From assembly GCF_040656415.1 (NCBI RefSeq), contig NZ_JBFAMC010000001.1, forward strand, positions 620,001 to 684,000: 64,000 bases of DNA. Direction: 5' to 3'. The notes below the pieces were generated by a model that worked only from the letters and a program-made list of their open reading frames with translations, was not told the origin of the DNA and made no database searches. Numbering within the stretch: position 1 is the first letter of the stretch; every line of letters starts with the position of its first letter. This document shows positions 35,901-42,956 of the stretch, one piece after another. The translations under genes and the position numbers were made by a program. This DNA comes from Rhodococcus_F sp040656415 (GTDB lineage Bacteria; Actinomycetota; Actinomycetes; Mycobacteriales; Mycobacteriaceae).

Positions 35901-38900
35901 GGGGCGGGTGCAGGCTTGGGCGCAGGATCGGGGGGTGACCCCGTTCATAATGCTGCATGCCGTGCTGTCGGTGGTGTTGGCGAAATTGAGTGGCAGCACC
36001 GATATCGCGGTGGGGTCGGCGGTCGCGGGCCGGGGTGAGGCGGCGCTCGATGATCTGGTGGGGATGTTCGTGAACACGGTGGTGTTGCGGGTCGAGTGTG
36101 ATCCGGATCTGTCGTTCACCGAACTGGTCGATCGGGTGCGGGAGCGGGATCTCGAGGCGTTCGCGCATGCGGATGTGCCGTTCGAGCGGTTGGTGGAGAA
36201 GCTGAACCCGACACGGTCGCAGTCGTTCTCGCCTCTGTTTCAGGTGATGTTGGCGTTCCAGAATTACACCCCGTCGGCCGTGGAGCTGCCGGGGCTGACG
36301 GTGTCGCCGGTTCAGGTGGAGTGGACGGCGGCGCCGTTCGATTTGTCGATGACTTTTGGTGAGGCGGCTGACGGCGGGTATGAGGGGTCGTTGGTGTACG
36401 CGACGGACATCTTCGATGCGGGGACGGCGGCGCAGATCGGGGAGCGGTTCGTGCGGGTGCTCGAGGCGGTTGTCAATGATCCATCGGTTCTGGTGGGAGA
36501 TGTTTCGGTCCTCGATGCCTCCGAGCGGGCGTCGGTGCTCGATGCCTGGAACGACACCGGCCAACCGGTGCCGGAGGGGTTGTTGCTCGACGGGTTCGCC
36601 GAGCAGGTGGCGCGGACACCGGATGCGGTGGCGGTGGCATTCGAGGGGCAGTCGTTGACGTATGCGCAGTTCGATGCGCGGGTGAACCGGTTGGCGCGGT
36701 TGCTGATCGATGCCGGGGTGGGCCCGGAGTCGTTGGTGGCGGTCGGGATGCGTCGGTCGTTGGAGATGGTGGTCGGGATCTATGCGGTGCTGCGGGCCGG
36801 TGGTGGGTATGTGCCGATCGACCCGGACCAGCCTGGTGAACGTATTGACTATGTGCTCGATACCGCGGCACCGGTGTGCGTGTTGTCGACTTCCCAGGAC
36901 GGTGTGGCTGTGTCCGGGCATCCCGTGGTGAACATCGATGCGGTGGATGTGTCGGGGTATTCAGCTGCACGGGTGACCGAGTCCGAGTTGCTCGGGCCGG
37001 TTCGGCCGGAGAACACGGCGTACGTGATCTTCACGTCCGGGTCGACCGGGCGCCCGAAGGGGGTGGCTGTCAGTCACCGCGCGGGCGTCAACCAGTTGTC
37101 GTGGATGATCGCCGAATACGCCTTCACCGACTCCGACGCGATGGTGCAGAAGACTCCGGTCACGTTCGATCCGTCGGTGTTGGAGTTGTTCCTGCCGTTG
37201 GCCATCGGTGCCCGGCTGGTCATCGCTCGGCCGGATGGGCATCGTGATCCGGAGTACCTGCTGTCGCTGATCGCGGACGAGGGTGTGACCGCTACTGTGT
37301 TCGTGCCGTCGGTACTGGGGACGCTGCTGGCCGATCCTGAGGTGCGGATCCCCGAGTCGTTGCGGTTGGTGTATGTCGGTGGCGAGGAACTGTCGGCGGA
37401 GTTGTTCGGGCGTCTGGCAGCGAAGTCGGATGCACGCTTGGACAACATGTACGGGCCGACCGAGGCCGCGGTCACCGTGACGTCCTACCGGTGTGAGAAC
37501 CAGGATCTGCCGACGGTGCCGATCGGTGCACCGGTGTGGAACACCCGATCGTATGTGCTCGATGCCCGTTTGCAATCGGTTCCGCCCGGGGTGGCGGGGG
37601 AGTTGTATCTAGGTGGGGTGCAGGTGGCCCGCGGCTACCAGGGTCGGGCGGATTTGACGGCGGAGCGGTTCGTGGCGGATCCGTTCGGTGGGCCGGGTGC
37701 GCGGTTGTATCGGACGGGCGATTTGGTGCGGTGGAGTCGAGAGGGGAATCTCGAGTTCTTGGGGCGCACCGATTTTCAGGTGAAGGTGCGGGGTCTGCGG
37801 ATCGAGTTGGGGGAGATCGAGTCGGCGCTGACGGCGCTGGACGAGGTCGCGCAGGCCGTGGTGGTCGTGCACGAGGGCGACGTCGGTCGGCAACTGGTCG
37901 GGTATGTGGTGCCGGCTGCGGGGTGCACGGTCGAGGTCGAGGCGCTGCGCGAGGCCGCCGGGCGGTCGCTGCCAGCCTATATGGTGCCGGATGCGTTGAT
38001 GGTCCTCGACGAGTTCCCGCTGGGCCCCAGCGAGAAGGTGGATCGGAAGGCGTTGCCGGCGCCGGTGTGGGCACCTCGTGAGTTCCGGGCGCCGACGACT
38101 CCCGTCCAGCAGATCGTGGCCGGCGTATTCGCGGACGTCCTCGGTGTCGAGCGGGTCGGGCTCGATGATGACTTCTTCGCCCTGGGCGGTAATTCGCTGG
38201 CCGCGACCAGGGTGACGTCCCGGTTGGGCAGCGAACTCGACATGACCGTGCAGTTGCAGTGGTTGTTCTCGGATCCCACGGTGGAAGCACTGGCCGGCCG
38301 GATCGTCGCCGGTGTCGAGGGTGCGGCAGGTGAGGGCTTCAGCTCGGTTCTTCCCATCCGGGAGTCCGGTGCGGCGACGCCGCTGTTCTGCATACACCCC
38401 ATAGTCGGATTGTCTTGGTGCTATGCGGGTCTAGCCCAGCGCCTCGACGGAGACGTGCCGATCTACGGAGTCCAGAGCCCTGCGCTCGTCGACGAGGGCT
38501 TCGTGCCCGAGTCGCTCGAGGAACTCGCGGAGCGGTACACCAGCGAGATCCGTGCGGTTCAGCCGGCCGGTCCGTATCGGCTGCTCGGCTGGTCGTTGGG
38601 CGGCGTGATTGCGCATGCGATGGCGATCCAACTTCAGGCGGTGGGCGAGCGGGTGGAGTTGTTGGCCATGATGGACAGCTTCGTCGGCTCGACCGGGGCG
38701 GGGGACGGATCCCTGAAGAGCATCACCATGAGCGACCTGCTTGGCGGATTCGGTGAAGAACAGGGCGTAGCGGGTTCTACCCTCTCGGACCTGAGTGTCG
38801 AAGCCGTTACCACCGAATTGGCTGGGCTGACTGGGCAATCCGTCGAACGAGCCGAACAGGTCGTGGGGCGGATCCTGTCGACGGCGGAACGCAACTCCCG

Positions 38901-39135
38901 GTTGATGTTCGAATATTGCCCGGAACGCTTCGATGGCGACATCGTGTTCTTCACCGCGATGGCTGACGATCACACCGGGAGCCGGGCCGCACGGGAATGG
39001 GACGGGGCCGTGACCGGACAGGTGCACAACCACCCGGTGCCGGCGACGCATTGGCGGATGACCGCCCCCGGCGCACTGGCCGTCGAATGCCCGATCTTGA
39101 GTGATGTCATGGGCGACGGAAAACGGCCGGAGTAA
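29968..39135 (+). CDS. Nonribosomal peptide synthetase with internal A-C fusion
   Basis: 3055 codons. Domain order is C1 (about 30-450, HHIALDG), A1 (480-881, SSGSTGVPKG, NSYGPTE), a C-domain second half (882-1145), A2 (1152-1640), T2 (Ser1689 in LGGNSL), C3 (1745-2185, HHICADG), A3 (2207-2690), T3 (Ser2743) and TE (from 2805; Ser2876 in GWSLGG, His3028). A1 breaks off at IGRSD (codon 882) into YWTGAL of a C domain. It lacks its A8-A10 motifs and catalytic Lys, module 1 lacks a carrier, and the middle C lacks HHxxxDG. The product is therefore uncertain, perhaps a dipeptide or nothing. A3 has SEKVDRK where A2 has SGKVDRK. The start is GTG 29968, or in-frame GTG 29983 with a better ribosome binding site. 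No MbtH or tailoring gene is adjacent. Confidence 0.93.
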   Translation: MGNKSVSSSDDLDFSNAQCGLSNADIPTQSGLFPLSAAQRGIWFAQHLLDDVPIAISQYVEFTDLDLDVDLLVESALIATRELGTGMLRIVERDGEPYQLIDESLRPEWIHRDFRSEEDPCAAAHAWMRAECSTPIDLLRDRLICSATLRLADNHYYLYSRIHHIALDGFGAMTFMNRTAELYAARVEGRDPARFRANSLREIVEDEHRYRTSSRFEKDRQYWSERSHDFPDPISLAGWSASPRLPARVISAPFPCATEVSVQRLLARQPGSMFATVAVAAVAAFLSRLTGEDDVVLSLPVSARTTARLRNSGGMVANVVPIRLPVRDETTVADLMRSAQLELTGALRHQRYRHEDIRRDAGIGGGHRGLFGPSINIMLFENEFRVGDSVGRFNVLGTGPVEDLTVNLYPSITGQVAQIDFEANPNLYTEEQLRGHHTRFLQFLAVFADAPADRRIGDLAILNEDEVAHLVPAGGPEPEPVRLLPDLLAEGVAAAPEGIAIRASGTEITYRDLDARSNRLARLLIAHGAGPETYVALCLPRSTESLLAFWAVAKAGAAVVPIDPNLPTDLIAHILTDSGALVGIALAELVVDLPDTTHWITLDTEATIRQCARLTDAQIMDAERTSVLRPDNTAYMIHSSGSTGVPKGVLVTHAGLANSAAAARPELGVTAHSRVLCFSSASFDASLFEMIPAFSAGATMVVVPPEVRGGNELNDLLRNEMVTHIISAATAPNTVDPRALVHLETVVVGADLCTPDLIDRFGVVCRFTNSYGPTEMTIVATVGEPLSPGSPITIGQPVQGVSAVVLDRRLQPVPVGVVGELYLAGPGLARGYHDGRGLTAEQFVANPFGEPGQRLYRSGDEARWVRPPGAEGYSLELIGRSDYWTGALVGLPDVLGLPTDRPRPAVRSGAGGCVEFVVSAVTAGRVQSWAQERGATAFMVVHAALSVVLAKLSGSTDIAVGSAVAGRGEAALDDLVGRFVNTVVLRVECDPDLSFTELVERVRERDLEAFAHADMPFERLVERLNPVRSQSFSPLFQVMLAFQNYAQSRVELPGLTVSPVQADWAAVPLDLSMSVGEANDGGYEGTLEYATDIFDPGTAAQIGERFVRVLEAVVDDPSILVRDVSVLGASERASVLDTWNDSGRVVPERLLLDGFAEQVVRAPDAVAVVFEGESLTYAQFDARVNRLARYLIDAGVGPESLVAVGMRRSLDMVIVQYAVVEAGGGYVPIDPNQPRERNDHVLEMADSVLVLTTAADRGVLPVGSEIVEVDGLDVSGYSSAPVTDTDRRAPLRPENVAYVLFTSGSTGRPKGVAVSHRAIANQLSWMVSEYGFTDSDVVVSKIPVTFDASLLELFLPLTVGARLVIARSDGHRNPEYLLSLIEDAGVTVAAFVPSMLGTLLADPAVQIPASLRLVYVGGEELPAELFGRLAAKSDARLDNMYGPTEAAVTVTSYRCDDRDVATVPIGAPVWNTQTYALDARLHPVAVGVAGELYLGGVQLSRGYQGRADLTAERFVADPFGDPGTRLYRTGDLVRWNRDGNLEFLGRTDFQVKVRGLRIELGEIESALVAEDAVSQAVAAVHENDLGQQLVGYVVPESGQSVDTEAVREAVGRSLPAYMVPAVLMVLDEFPLTPSGKVDRKALPAPRWKSREFRAPTTTVQEIVAGVFAEVLGVQRVGLDDDFFALGGNSLIATRVMARVGAALDARVPVRVIFEAPTVEALAVRVERYAGEGGRPVLEASPRPDRVPLSLAQQRMWFLNQFDPESAVYNIPVAIRLSGDLDVAALDAAVADVLVRHEALRTVFPDSEQGPSQVVVPVSRVPVDLTPVPVTAEEADERIAALVGFGFDVTAEVPVRGALLRFSESEYVLAMVAHHICADGLSTAPMARDVMVAYAARRAGREPGWAPLPVQYADYTLWQRELLGSEDDPESLASRQIDYWTGALAGLPDVLGLPTDRPRPAVRSGGGGCVEFVVSAATVGRVQAWAQDRGVTPFIMLHAVLSVVLAKLSGSTDIAVGSAVAGRGEAALDDLVGMFVNTVVLRVECDPDLSFTELVDRVRERDLEAFAHADVPFERLVEKLNPTRSQSFSPLFQVMLAFQNYTPSAVELPGLTVSPVQVEWTAAPFDLSMTFGEAADGGYEGSLVYATDIFDAGTAAQIGERFVRVLEAVVNDPSVLVGDVSVLDASERASVLDAWNDTGQPVPEGLLLDGFAEQVARTPDAVAVAFEGQSLTYAQFDARVNRLARLLIDAGVGPESLVAVGMRRSLEMVVGIYAVLRAGGGYVPIDPDQPGERIDYVLDTAAPVCVLSTSQDGVAVSGHPVVNIDAVDVSGYSAARVTESELLGPVRPENTAYVIFTSGSTGRPKGVAVSHRAGVNQLSWMIAEYAFTDSDAMVQKTPVTFDPSVLELFLPLAIGARLVIARPDGHRDPEYLLSLIADEGVTATVFVPSVLGTLLADPEVRIPESLRLVYVGGEELSAELFGRLAAKSDARLDNMYGPTEAAVTVTSYRCENQDLPTVPIGAPVWNTRSYVLDARLQSVPPGVAGELYLGGVQVARGYQGRADLTAERFVADPFGGPGARLYRTGDLVRWSREGNLEFLGRTDFQVKVRGLRIELGEIESALTALDEVAQAVVVVHEGDVGRQLVGYVVPAAGCTVEVEALREAAGRSLPAYMVPDALMVLDEFPLGPSEKVDRKALPAPVWAPREFRAPTTPVQQIVAGVFADVLGVERVGLDDDFFALGGNSLAATRVTSRLGSELDMTVQLQWLFSDPTVEALAGRIVAGVEGAAGEGFSSVLPIRESGAATPLFCIHPIVGLSWCYAGLAQRLDGDVPIYGVQSPALVDEGFVPESLEELAERYTSEIRAVQPAGPYRLLGWSLGGVIAHAMAIQLQAVGERVELLAMMDSFVGSTGAGDGSLKSITMSDLLGGFGEEQGVAGSTLSDLSVEAVTTELAGLTGQSVERAEQVVGRILSTAERNSRLMFEYCPERFDGDIVFFTAMADDHTGSRAAREWDGAVTGQVHNHPVPATHWRMTAPGALAVECPILSDVMGDGKRPE
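32611..35034 (+). repeat. NRPS internal repeat, copy 1 (C second half-A2-start of T2)
   Basis: Highly similar at DNA level to 35776-38196, with an offset of about 3.16 kb. It begins exactly at the A1/C junction with GACTACTGGACGGGTGCG. Long identical runs in the condensation and adenylation parts suggest duplication or ongoing gene conversion. Confidence 0.85.
35776..38196 (+). repeat. NRPS internal repeat, copy 2 (C3 second half-A3-start of T3)
   Basis: Partner of 32611-35034. The similarity includes the carrier motif DDDFFALGGNSL and ends shortly after it. Differences cluster in the adenylation pocket region, as expected if substrate choice diverged. Confidence 0.85.
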
Positions 39136-39258
39136 TCGTGGACAGCGCTCCCTCGAGAGCCGAGTTCGACCCTCACGGCCACTCCCGTCGGGGGACACCT
39201 TCATCGCGCCGCCCGTACCTTGCTTCGACAAGCGCCCACGCGACGGGACAGATCCCCC

Positions 39259-39264
39259 TAGACT
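39259..39264 (+). promoter_or_regulatory. -10 element for leaderless lipase transcript
   Basis: TAGACT ends 7 bases before the GTG start at 39272, and no Shine-Dalgarno lies between. This is the geometry of leaderless actinobacterial genes. The -35 region is weak. Confidence 0.5.
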
Positions 39265-39271
39265 CGCATTC

Positions 39272-40108
39272 GTGCATCACACAGAGGAGGAATTCAACGG
39301 GGTGCAGGGCACCCGCATCGTGTACGACGTATGGCGTCCGGAGGGTCCACCGACGGGAATCCTGCTGCTCGCACACGGGATTGGCGAGCACGCACGCCGG
39401 TACGACCACGTCGTCGACCGTCTGGTAGGCCTGGGTCTGGTGGTGTACGCCCCCGATCACCGGGGGCACGGACGTTCGGGCGGTAAGCGGATCGAACTAC
39501 GCGACTGGTCCGAATTCATCGACGATCTACACCGCCTGTCCGCGATCGCGGCAGCCCAGAATCCGGGACTGCCGCGGTTCCTGCTGGGACACAGCATGGG
39601 TGGGGCGATCGCGCTGACCTACGCCCTCGACCACGGCGAGGAGCTGGAGGGGCTGATTCTGTCCGCGCCGGCGATCGAGTTGGTAACCAAGAAGCCGAAG
39701 TTCGTGATCGAACTCGGCAAGATAGTGGGGCGGTTCGCGCCCGGCATCCCGGTCGAGACCCTAGACGTGAAGGCGGTCTGCCGTGACCCGGCGGTGGTCG
39801 CGGCATACGAGTCCGACCCCCTCGTGTACCACGGAAAGGTCAAGGCCGGTATCGCTCGCGGTCTCGTCATCGCGGCCGAGAGTTTTCCCGAGCGGGTACC
39901 GTCGCTGACCATGCCGACGCTGGTCCTGCACGGCACCGACGACCGTGTCGTCGACATCTCCGGCAGCCGGATGATCGCTGAGCGGGCCGGGACGCAGGAC
40001 ATGACGTTGAAGACGTACGACGGACTGTTCCACGAGGTGTTCAACGAGCCCGAACAGGAGAAGGTGCTCGACGATCTCGTCGATTGGCTCCGTCCGCGTC
40101 TGAAGTGA
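39272..40108 (+). CDS. Monoacylglycerol lipase-like alpha/beta hydrolase
   Basis: 278 residues, the size of mycobacterial monoglyceride lipase (Rv0183), which it resembles throughout. It shows RIVYDVWRPEG, LLLAHGIGEHARRYDHV, APDHRGHGRSGGKR, the Ser elbow LLGHSMGGAIAL, the Asp in LVLHGTDDRVV, and the His in YDGLFHEVFNEPE. It releases fatty acid and glycerol from monoacylglycerols (family knowledge). The start is GTG 39272, 7 bases after a -10-like TAGACT, so the message is probably leaderless. The frame is open upstream into the end of the NRPS, but that part shows no similarity. Confidence 0.93.
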   Translation: MHHTEEEFNGVQGTRIVYDVWRPEGPPTGILLLAHGIGEHARRYDHVVDRLVGLGLVVYAPDHRGHGRSGGKRIELRDWSEFIDDLHRLSAIAAAQNPGLPRFLLGHSMGGAIALTYALDHGEELEGLILSAPAIELVTKKPKFVIELGKIVGRFAPGIPVETLDVKAVCRDPAVVAAYESDPLVYHGKVKAGIARGLVIAAESFPERVPSLTMPTLVLHGTDDRVVDISGSRMIAERAGTQDMTLKTYDGLFHEVFNEPEQEKVLDDLVDWLRPRLK

Positions 40109-40277
40109 CGTGATCTCGCAAAACAACCTTTCCTGCAAACGCACTTGCCTCCGGACGGGGTGGCGGCTGGGGTCGGTGGAAAAAAAAAATTCGTCGGCCC
40201 TGTCCATTCGTGGCCTTCTCGTTCGTCGTCATGGTGTACCGCAACTGCAACGAGAAACTCTCGAGGAGGAGACGATC

Positions 40278-40625
40278 ATGAAGTACATGCTGCTGATCAA
40301 CGCCGAGTCCACCGCCGACGTCACCGATGGCCCCACGATGGAAGAGTGGAGGGTCTATGACAAGGAGGTCATGGACGCCGGGATCTTCGTCTCGGGGGAG
40401 GGGTTGGCCGATCTGACCACGGCCACCAGCATTCAGGTGGGGCCGGACGGCGAACGTACCGTCACCACCGACGGGCCGTTCGCCGAGACCCGCGAGGTGC
40501 TGGGCGGCTTCTACGTCATCGACGTGCCCAACCTCGACGTAGCACTCGACTGGGCGGCGCGGTGCCCGGGATCACGCGACGGTGGCCGGATCGTGATCCG
40601 CCCGGTCGCCGACTTCGAGAACTGA
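40278..40625 (+). CDS. YCII-related DGPF-domain protein
   Basis: 115 residues from ATG with GGAGGAGAC upstream. KYMLLINAESTADV at the start, the name-giving motif TTDGPFAETREVLGGFYVID and the ending IVIRPVADFEN identify the family. Such proteins are typically encoded beside ECF42-group sigma factors, as here (the next gene starts 7 bases later). Their biochemical function is not settled. It is likely part of the sigma factor's regulon or input. Confidence 0.93.
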   Translation: MKYMLLINAESTADVTDGPTMEEWRVYDKEVMDAGIFVSGEGLADLTTATSIQVGPDGERTVTTDGPFAETREVLGGFYVIDVPNLDVALDWAARCPGSRDGGRIVIRPVADFEN

Positions 40626-40631
40626 CATCCG

Positions 40632-41897
40632 ATGGCTGTGGCGGGCAGCGGCCGCGGACCCGACGCGGAGTCGTCCGTGGAGGCGGTCTTCCGAGAGGAA
40701 CGCGGCCGACTGCTCGCCGCCCTGGTCAGCCGGTTCGGGGACCTCGACCTGGCTGAGGAGGTGACGTCGGAGGCAGTCGAGGCGGCTCTACGGCACTGGC
40801 CGGTGGACGGAGTACCGTCCAAGCCCGGCGCCTGGCTGTTGACCACAGCGCGTCGTCGGGCCGTCGATCGACTGCGCCGTGACCAGGTCCTCGCGGCGCG
40901 GATAGCGACCTTGCAGGTGGAGGCGGATCGCGCCGACCCCGCTCCGCCCGCGGATATTGGTGGCGACCTCCCAGACGAGCGTCTACAGCTGTTCTTCACG
41001 TGTGCGCACCCTGCGCTGTCGGCGGAGGACCGCACCGCCCTTACCCTGCGCTGCCTCGCCGACCTCACGACACCCGAGGTTGCGCGCGCGTTCCTCGTGT
41101 CGCCTGCCACGATGGCGAAACGAATAGTGCGGGCCAAGAATAGGATTCGGGCGAACCGGATCCCGTTCCGGGTGCCGGGGCCCGACGAACTCCCACAGCG
41201 CCTGTCGGGTGTGCTGCAAGTCCTGTACTCGATCTTCACCGAGGGGTACGCCGCCAGCGGTGGGCCACAACTGCAACGCCTCGACGTCGCCGAGGAAGCG
41301 ATCAGGCTGACGCGGGTCCTGTATCGGCTGCTGCCCGACGAACGTGAGATCGCCGGGCTCCTGGCGCTCATGCTGCTCGTCCATGCCCGCCGCGGTGCTC
41401 GTACGGCTCCTGGCGGCGGGTTGGTGCTGCTCGATGATCAAGATCGCACCGAGTGGGACCATCCGATGATCGAGGAGGGGACCGCGCTGGTGCTGGTCGC
41501 CCTCACCGGCGGCCCACCCGGCGCCTACGGAGTGCAGGCCGCGATCGCGGCGCTGCACGACGAGGCTGCCGACGTCGCGAGCACCGACTGGCCGCAGATC
41601 GTGGCCCTGTACGACGTCCTGCTGCGAATAGCGCCGTCACCGATCGTGATACTCAACCGAGCGGTCGCGATCGCGATGCGTGACGGTCCAGAGGCCGGCC
41701 TCGCGCTCCTCGACGATCTCGCCGACAACCCGCTGCTGCGCTCGCACCACCCGTATCCGGCGGCACGAGCGGAACTACTGCGCCGTCTCGGGCGCAGGAG
41801 GGAGGCCGCCGATGCCTACCGGCGCGCGCTCGACCTGGTTGGGACCGAACCGGAGCGCGAGCATCTTCGGCAACGACTCGGTGAGACCGAGCTGTAG
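40632..41897 (+). CDS. ECF42-type RNA polymerase sigma factor
   Basis: 421 residues. Sigma region 2 (VFREERGRLLAALVSRFGDL ... PGAWLLTTARRRAVDRLRR) and region 4 (ALTLRCLADLTTPEVARAFL...MAKRIVRAKNRIR) fill the first 190. A helical C-terminal extension of about 200 residues follows, with the FTEGYAASGG motif and TPR-like repeats (RAELLRRLGRRREAADAYRRAL). This long form belongs to the ECF42 group, whose C-terminal part is thought to control activity in place of an anti-sigma factor. The adjacent DGPF gene fits. The natural signal is unknown. Confidence 0.93.
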   Translation: MAVAGSGRGPDAESSVEAVFREERGRLLAALVSRFGDLDLAEEVTSEAVEAALRHWPVDGVPSKPGAWLLTTARRRAVDRLRRDQVLAARIATLQVEADRADPAPPADIGGDLPDERLQLFFTCAHPALSAEDRTALTLRCLADLTTPEVARAFLVSPATMAKRIVRAKNRIRANRIPFRVPGPDELPQRLSGVLQVLYSIFTEGYAASGGPQLQRLDVAEEAIRLTRVLYRLLPDEREIAGLLALMLLVHARRGARTAPGGGLVLLDDQDRTEWDHPMIEEGTALVLVALTGGPPGAYGVQAAIAALHDEAADVASTDWPQIVALYDVLLRIAPSPIVILNRAVAIAMRDGPEAGLALLDDLADNPLLRSHHPYPAARAELLRRLGRRREAADAYRRALDLVGTEPEREHLRQRLGETEL

Positions 41898-41939
41898 TGC
41901 CGAGTCCGCAGTAGTGCCTAGGCCATGCGAATCGCCCTG

Positions 41940-42374
41940 CTAGAACGTGTGCGGGTGCGCCTTCTCGTAGGCGGCCTTCTCGGCGTGGTAGCGGGCGACC
42001 TTCTTGGGATTCTCGAGATCCGGTGAGAGTCCGTGCCTTTCGAGGCGGCGTCGACGGTTCTGCTCCATGTAGGCGGCCGCGAAGAACAGGGCGAGGAACA
42101 GGCCGAGGAGAACCATCGACCCGCGAAGCCACACCGGTCCGGGGAACAGGAAGAACGCCGCGAAGATCGGGATGAACGGCACCATGGAGCGCACCATGTG
42201 GCGGGGGATGGCCCAGTCCCCGATGAGGTCGTTGCGGACCCAGTCCTGCATCGCGTCGGGGAGCTTGCGGCCGCACGCGTAGCCGATCCACTGCAACGGG
42301 TTGGGGCGCCGACGGACCGTGTTTTGGGTGGTCATGGGGTGTGTGCCTGTTCCTGATCCGAAGGGGCGGTTCAT
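41940..42374 (-). CDS. Small membrane protein (DUF5313-like), coupled to MarR
   Basis: 144 residues (131 if started at ATG 42335). RPNPLQWIGYACGRKLPD, then NDLIGDWAIPRHMVRS, then two hydrophobic spans (VPFIPIFAAFFLFPGPVWL and VLLGLFLALFFAAAY), ending in a basic tail (NRRRRLERHGLSPDLENPKK). The ATG at 42374 overlaps the MarR stop in ATGA, favouring the longer start. The family is frequent in mycolata; its role is unknown, probably the cell envelope. Confidence 0.85.
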   Translation of the reverse strand: MNRPFGSGTGTHPMTTQNTVRRRPNPLQWIGYACGRKLPDAMQDWVRNDLIGDWAIPRHMVRSMVPFIPIFAAFFLFPGPVWLRGSMVLLGLFLALFFAAAYMEQNRRRRLERHGLSPDLENPKKVARYHAEKAAYEKAHPHTF

Positions 42375-42856
42375 TCGCTGAGGGCGCCGGCGCGCAGGGC
42401 CGCGGCGTTCACGCGGGTGAGGACGGAATGAAGTTCTTCGAGTTCGGCGAGACTGACACCCAGGCGCTGTACGACGGCGCCGGGAATGCGTTCGGCTTGG
42501 GTGCGCAGGGCCTTGCCGGAGTCGGTGAGCTCGACGATCAGCTGCCGTTCGTCAGCGGCACTGCGGGTGCGGGTTATCAGCCCGCTCGACTCGAGTCGTT
42601 TGAGGAGCGGGGACAGGGTGGGCGAGTCGAGTTGGAGGGCCTGCCCGATCTCCTTGACCGACATCGGTGCATCCCCCCACAGCGCGAGCATGACGAGATA
42701 TTGCGGGTGCGTCAGCCCCATGGGCTCCAGGAGGGGGCGGTAGACCGCAAGTACCGCCCGATTGGCGACCGCTAATGCGAAGCACAGCTGGCGATCCAGC
42801 GCCAAGGGGTCGACGTCGCCCCAGTCGATTTCCGGTTCGGTGATGTCTGCGCTCAC
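42371..42856 (-). CDS. MarR-family transcriptional regulator
   Basis: About 161 residues from GTG 42856. The winged helix is seen in LTHPQYLVMLALWGDAPMSV, EIGQALQLDSPTLSPLLKRL and ESSGLITRTRSAADERQLIV. The size and Cys in RQLCFALAVANRAVL resemble OhrR-type peroxide sensors, whose reactive Cys sits near the N-terminus, so oxidant sensing is possible. A palindrome at 42876-42895, just upstream of the start, is a likely autoregulatory site. The downstream membrane gene is coupled and is the probable target. The frame is open upstream to 43018, but that part reads through the operator and shows no similarity. Confidence 0.87.
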   Translation of the reverse strand: MSADITEPEIDWGDVDPLALDRQLCFALAVANRAVLAVYRPLLEPMGLTHPQYLVMLALWGDAPMSVKEIGQALQLDSPTLSPLLKRLESSGLITRTRSAADERQLIVELTDSGKALRTQAERIPGAVVQRLGVSLAELEELHSVLTRVNAAALRAGALSE

Positions 42857-42875
42857 GGAAATGAAGAATACACGA

Positions 42876-42895
42876 TTAAGTAGTGCACTAACTAA
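42876..42895. promoter_or_regulatory. Palindrome upstream of MarR gene (candidate operator)
   Basis: TTAAGTAGTGCACTAACTAA: an AT-rich imperfect palindrome centred on AGTGCACT, 8 of 10 arm positions matching. It lies 20 bases upstream of the MarR start, the usual place for MarR self-repression. Confidence 0.55.
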
Positions 42896-42956
42896 ATGTT
42901 GTCGAGAACTCCCGTCGATCGGTGTGTGGACCGCGCCATCTGGTGGTCCACGTCGG

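Noticed and set aside
34633..36921. 762-codon open frame on the minus strand inside the NRPS
   Set aside because: It is the antisense of a region with strongly G-ending sense codons, which removes stops on the other strand. The peptide is Arg/His/Pro-rich with no domain.
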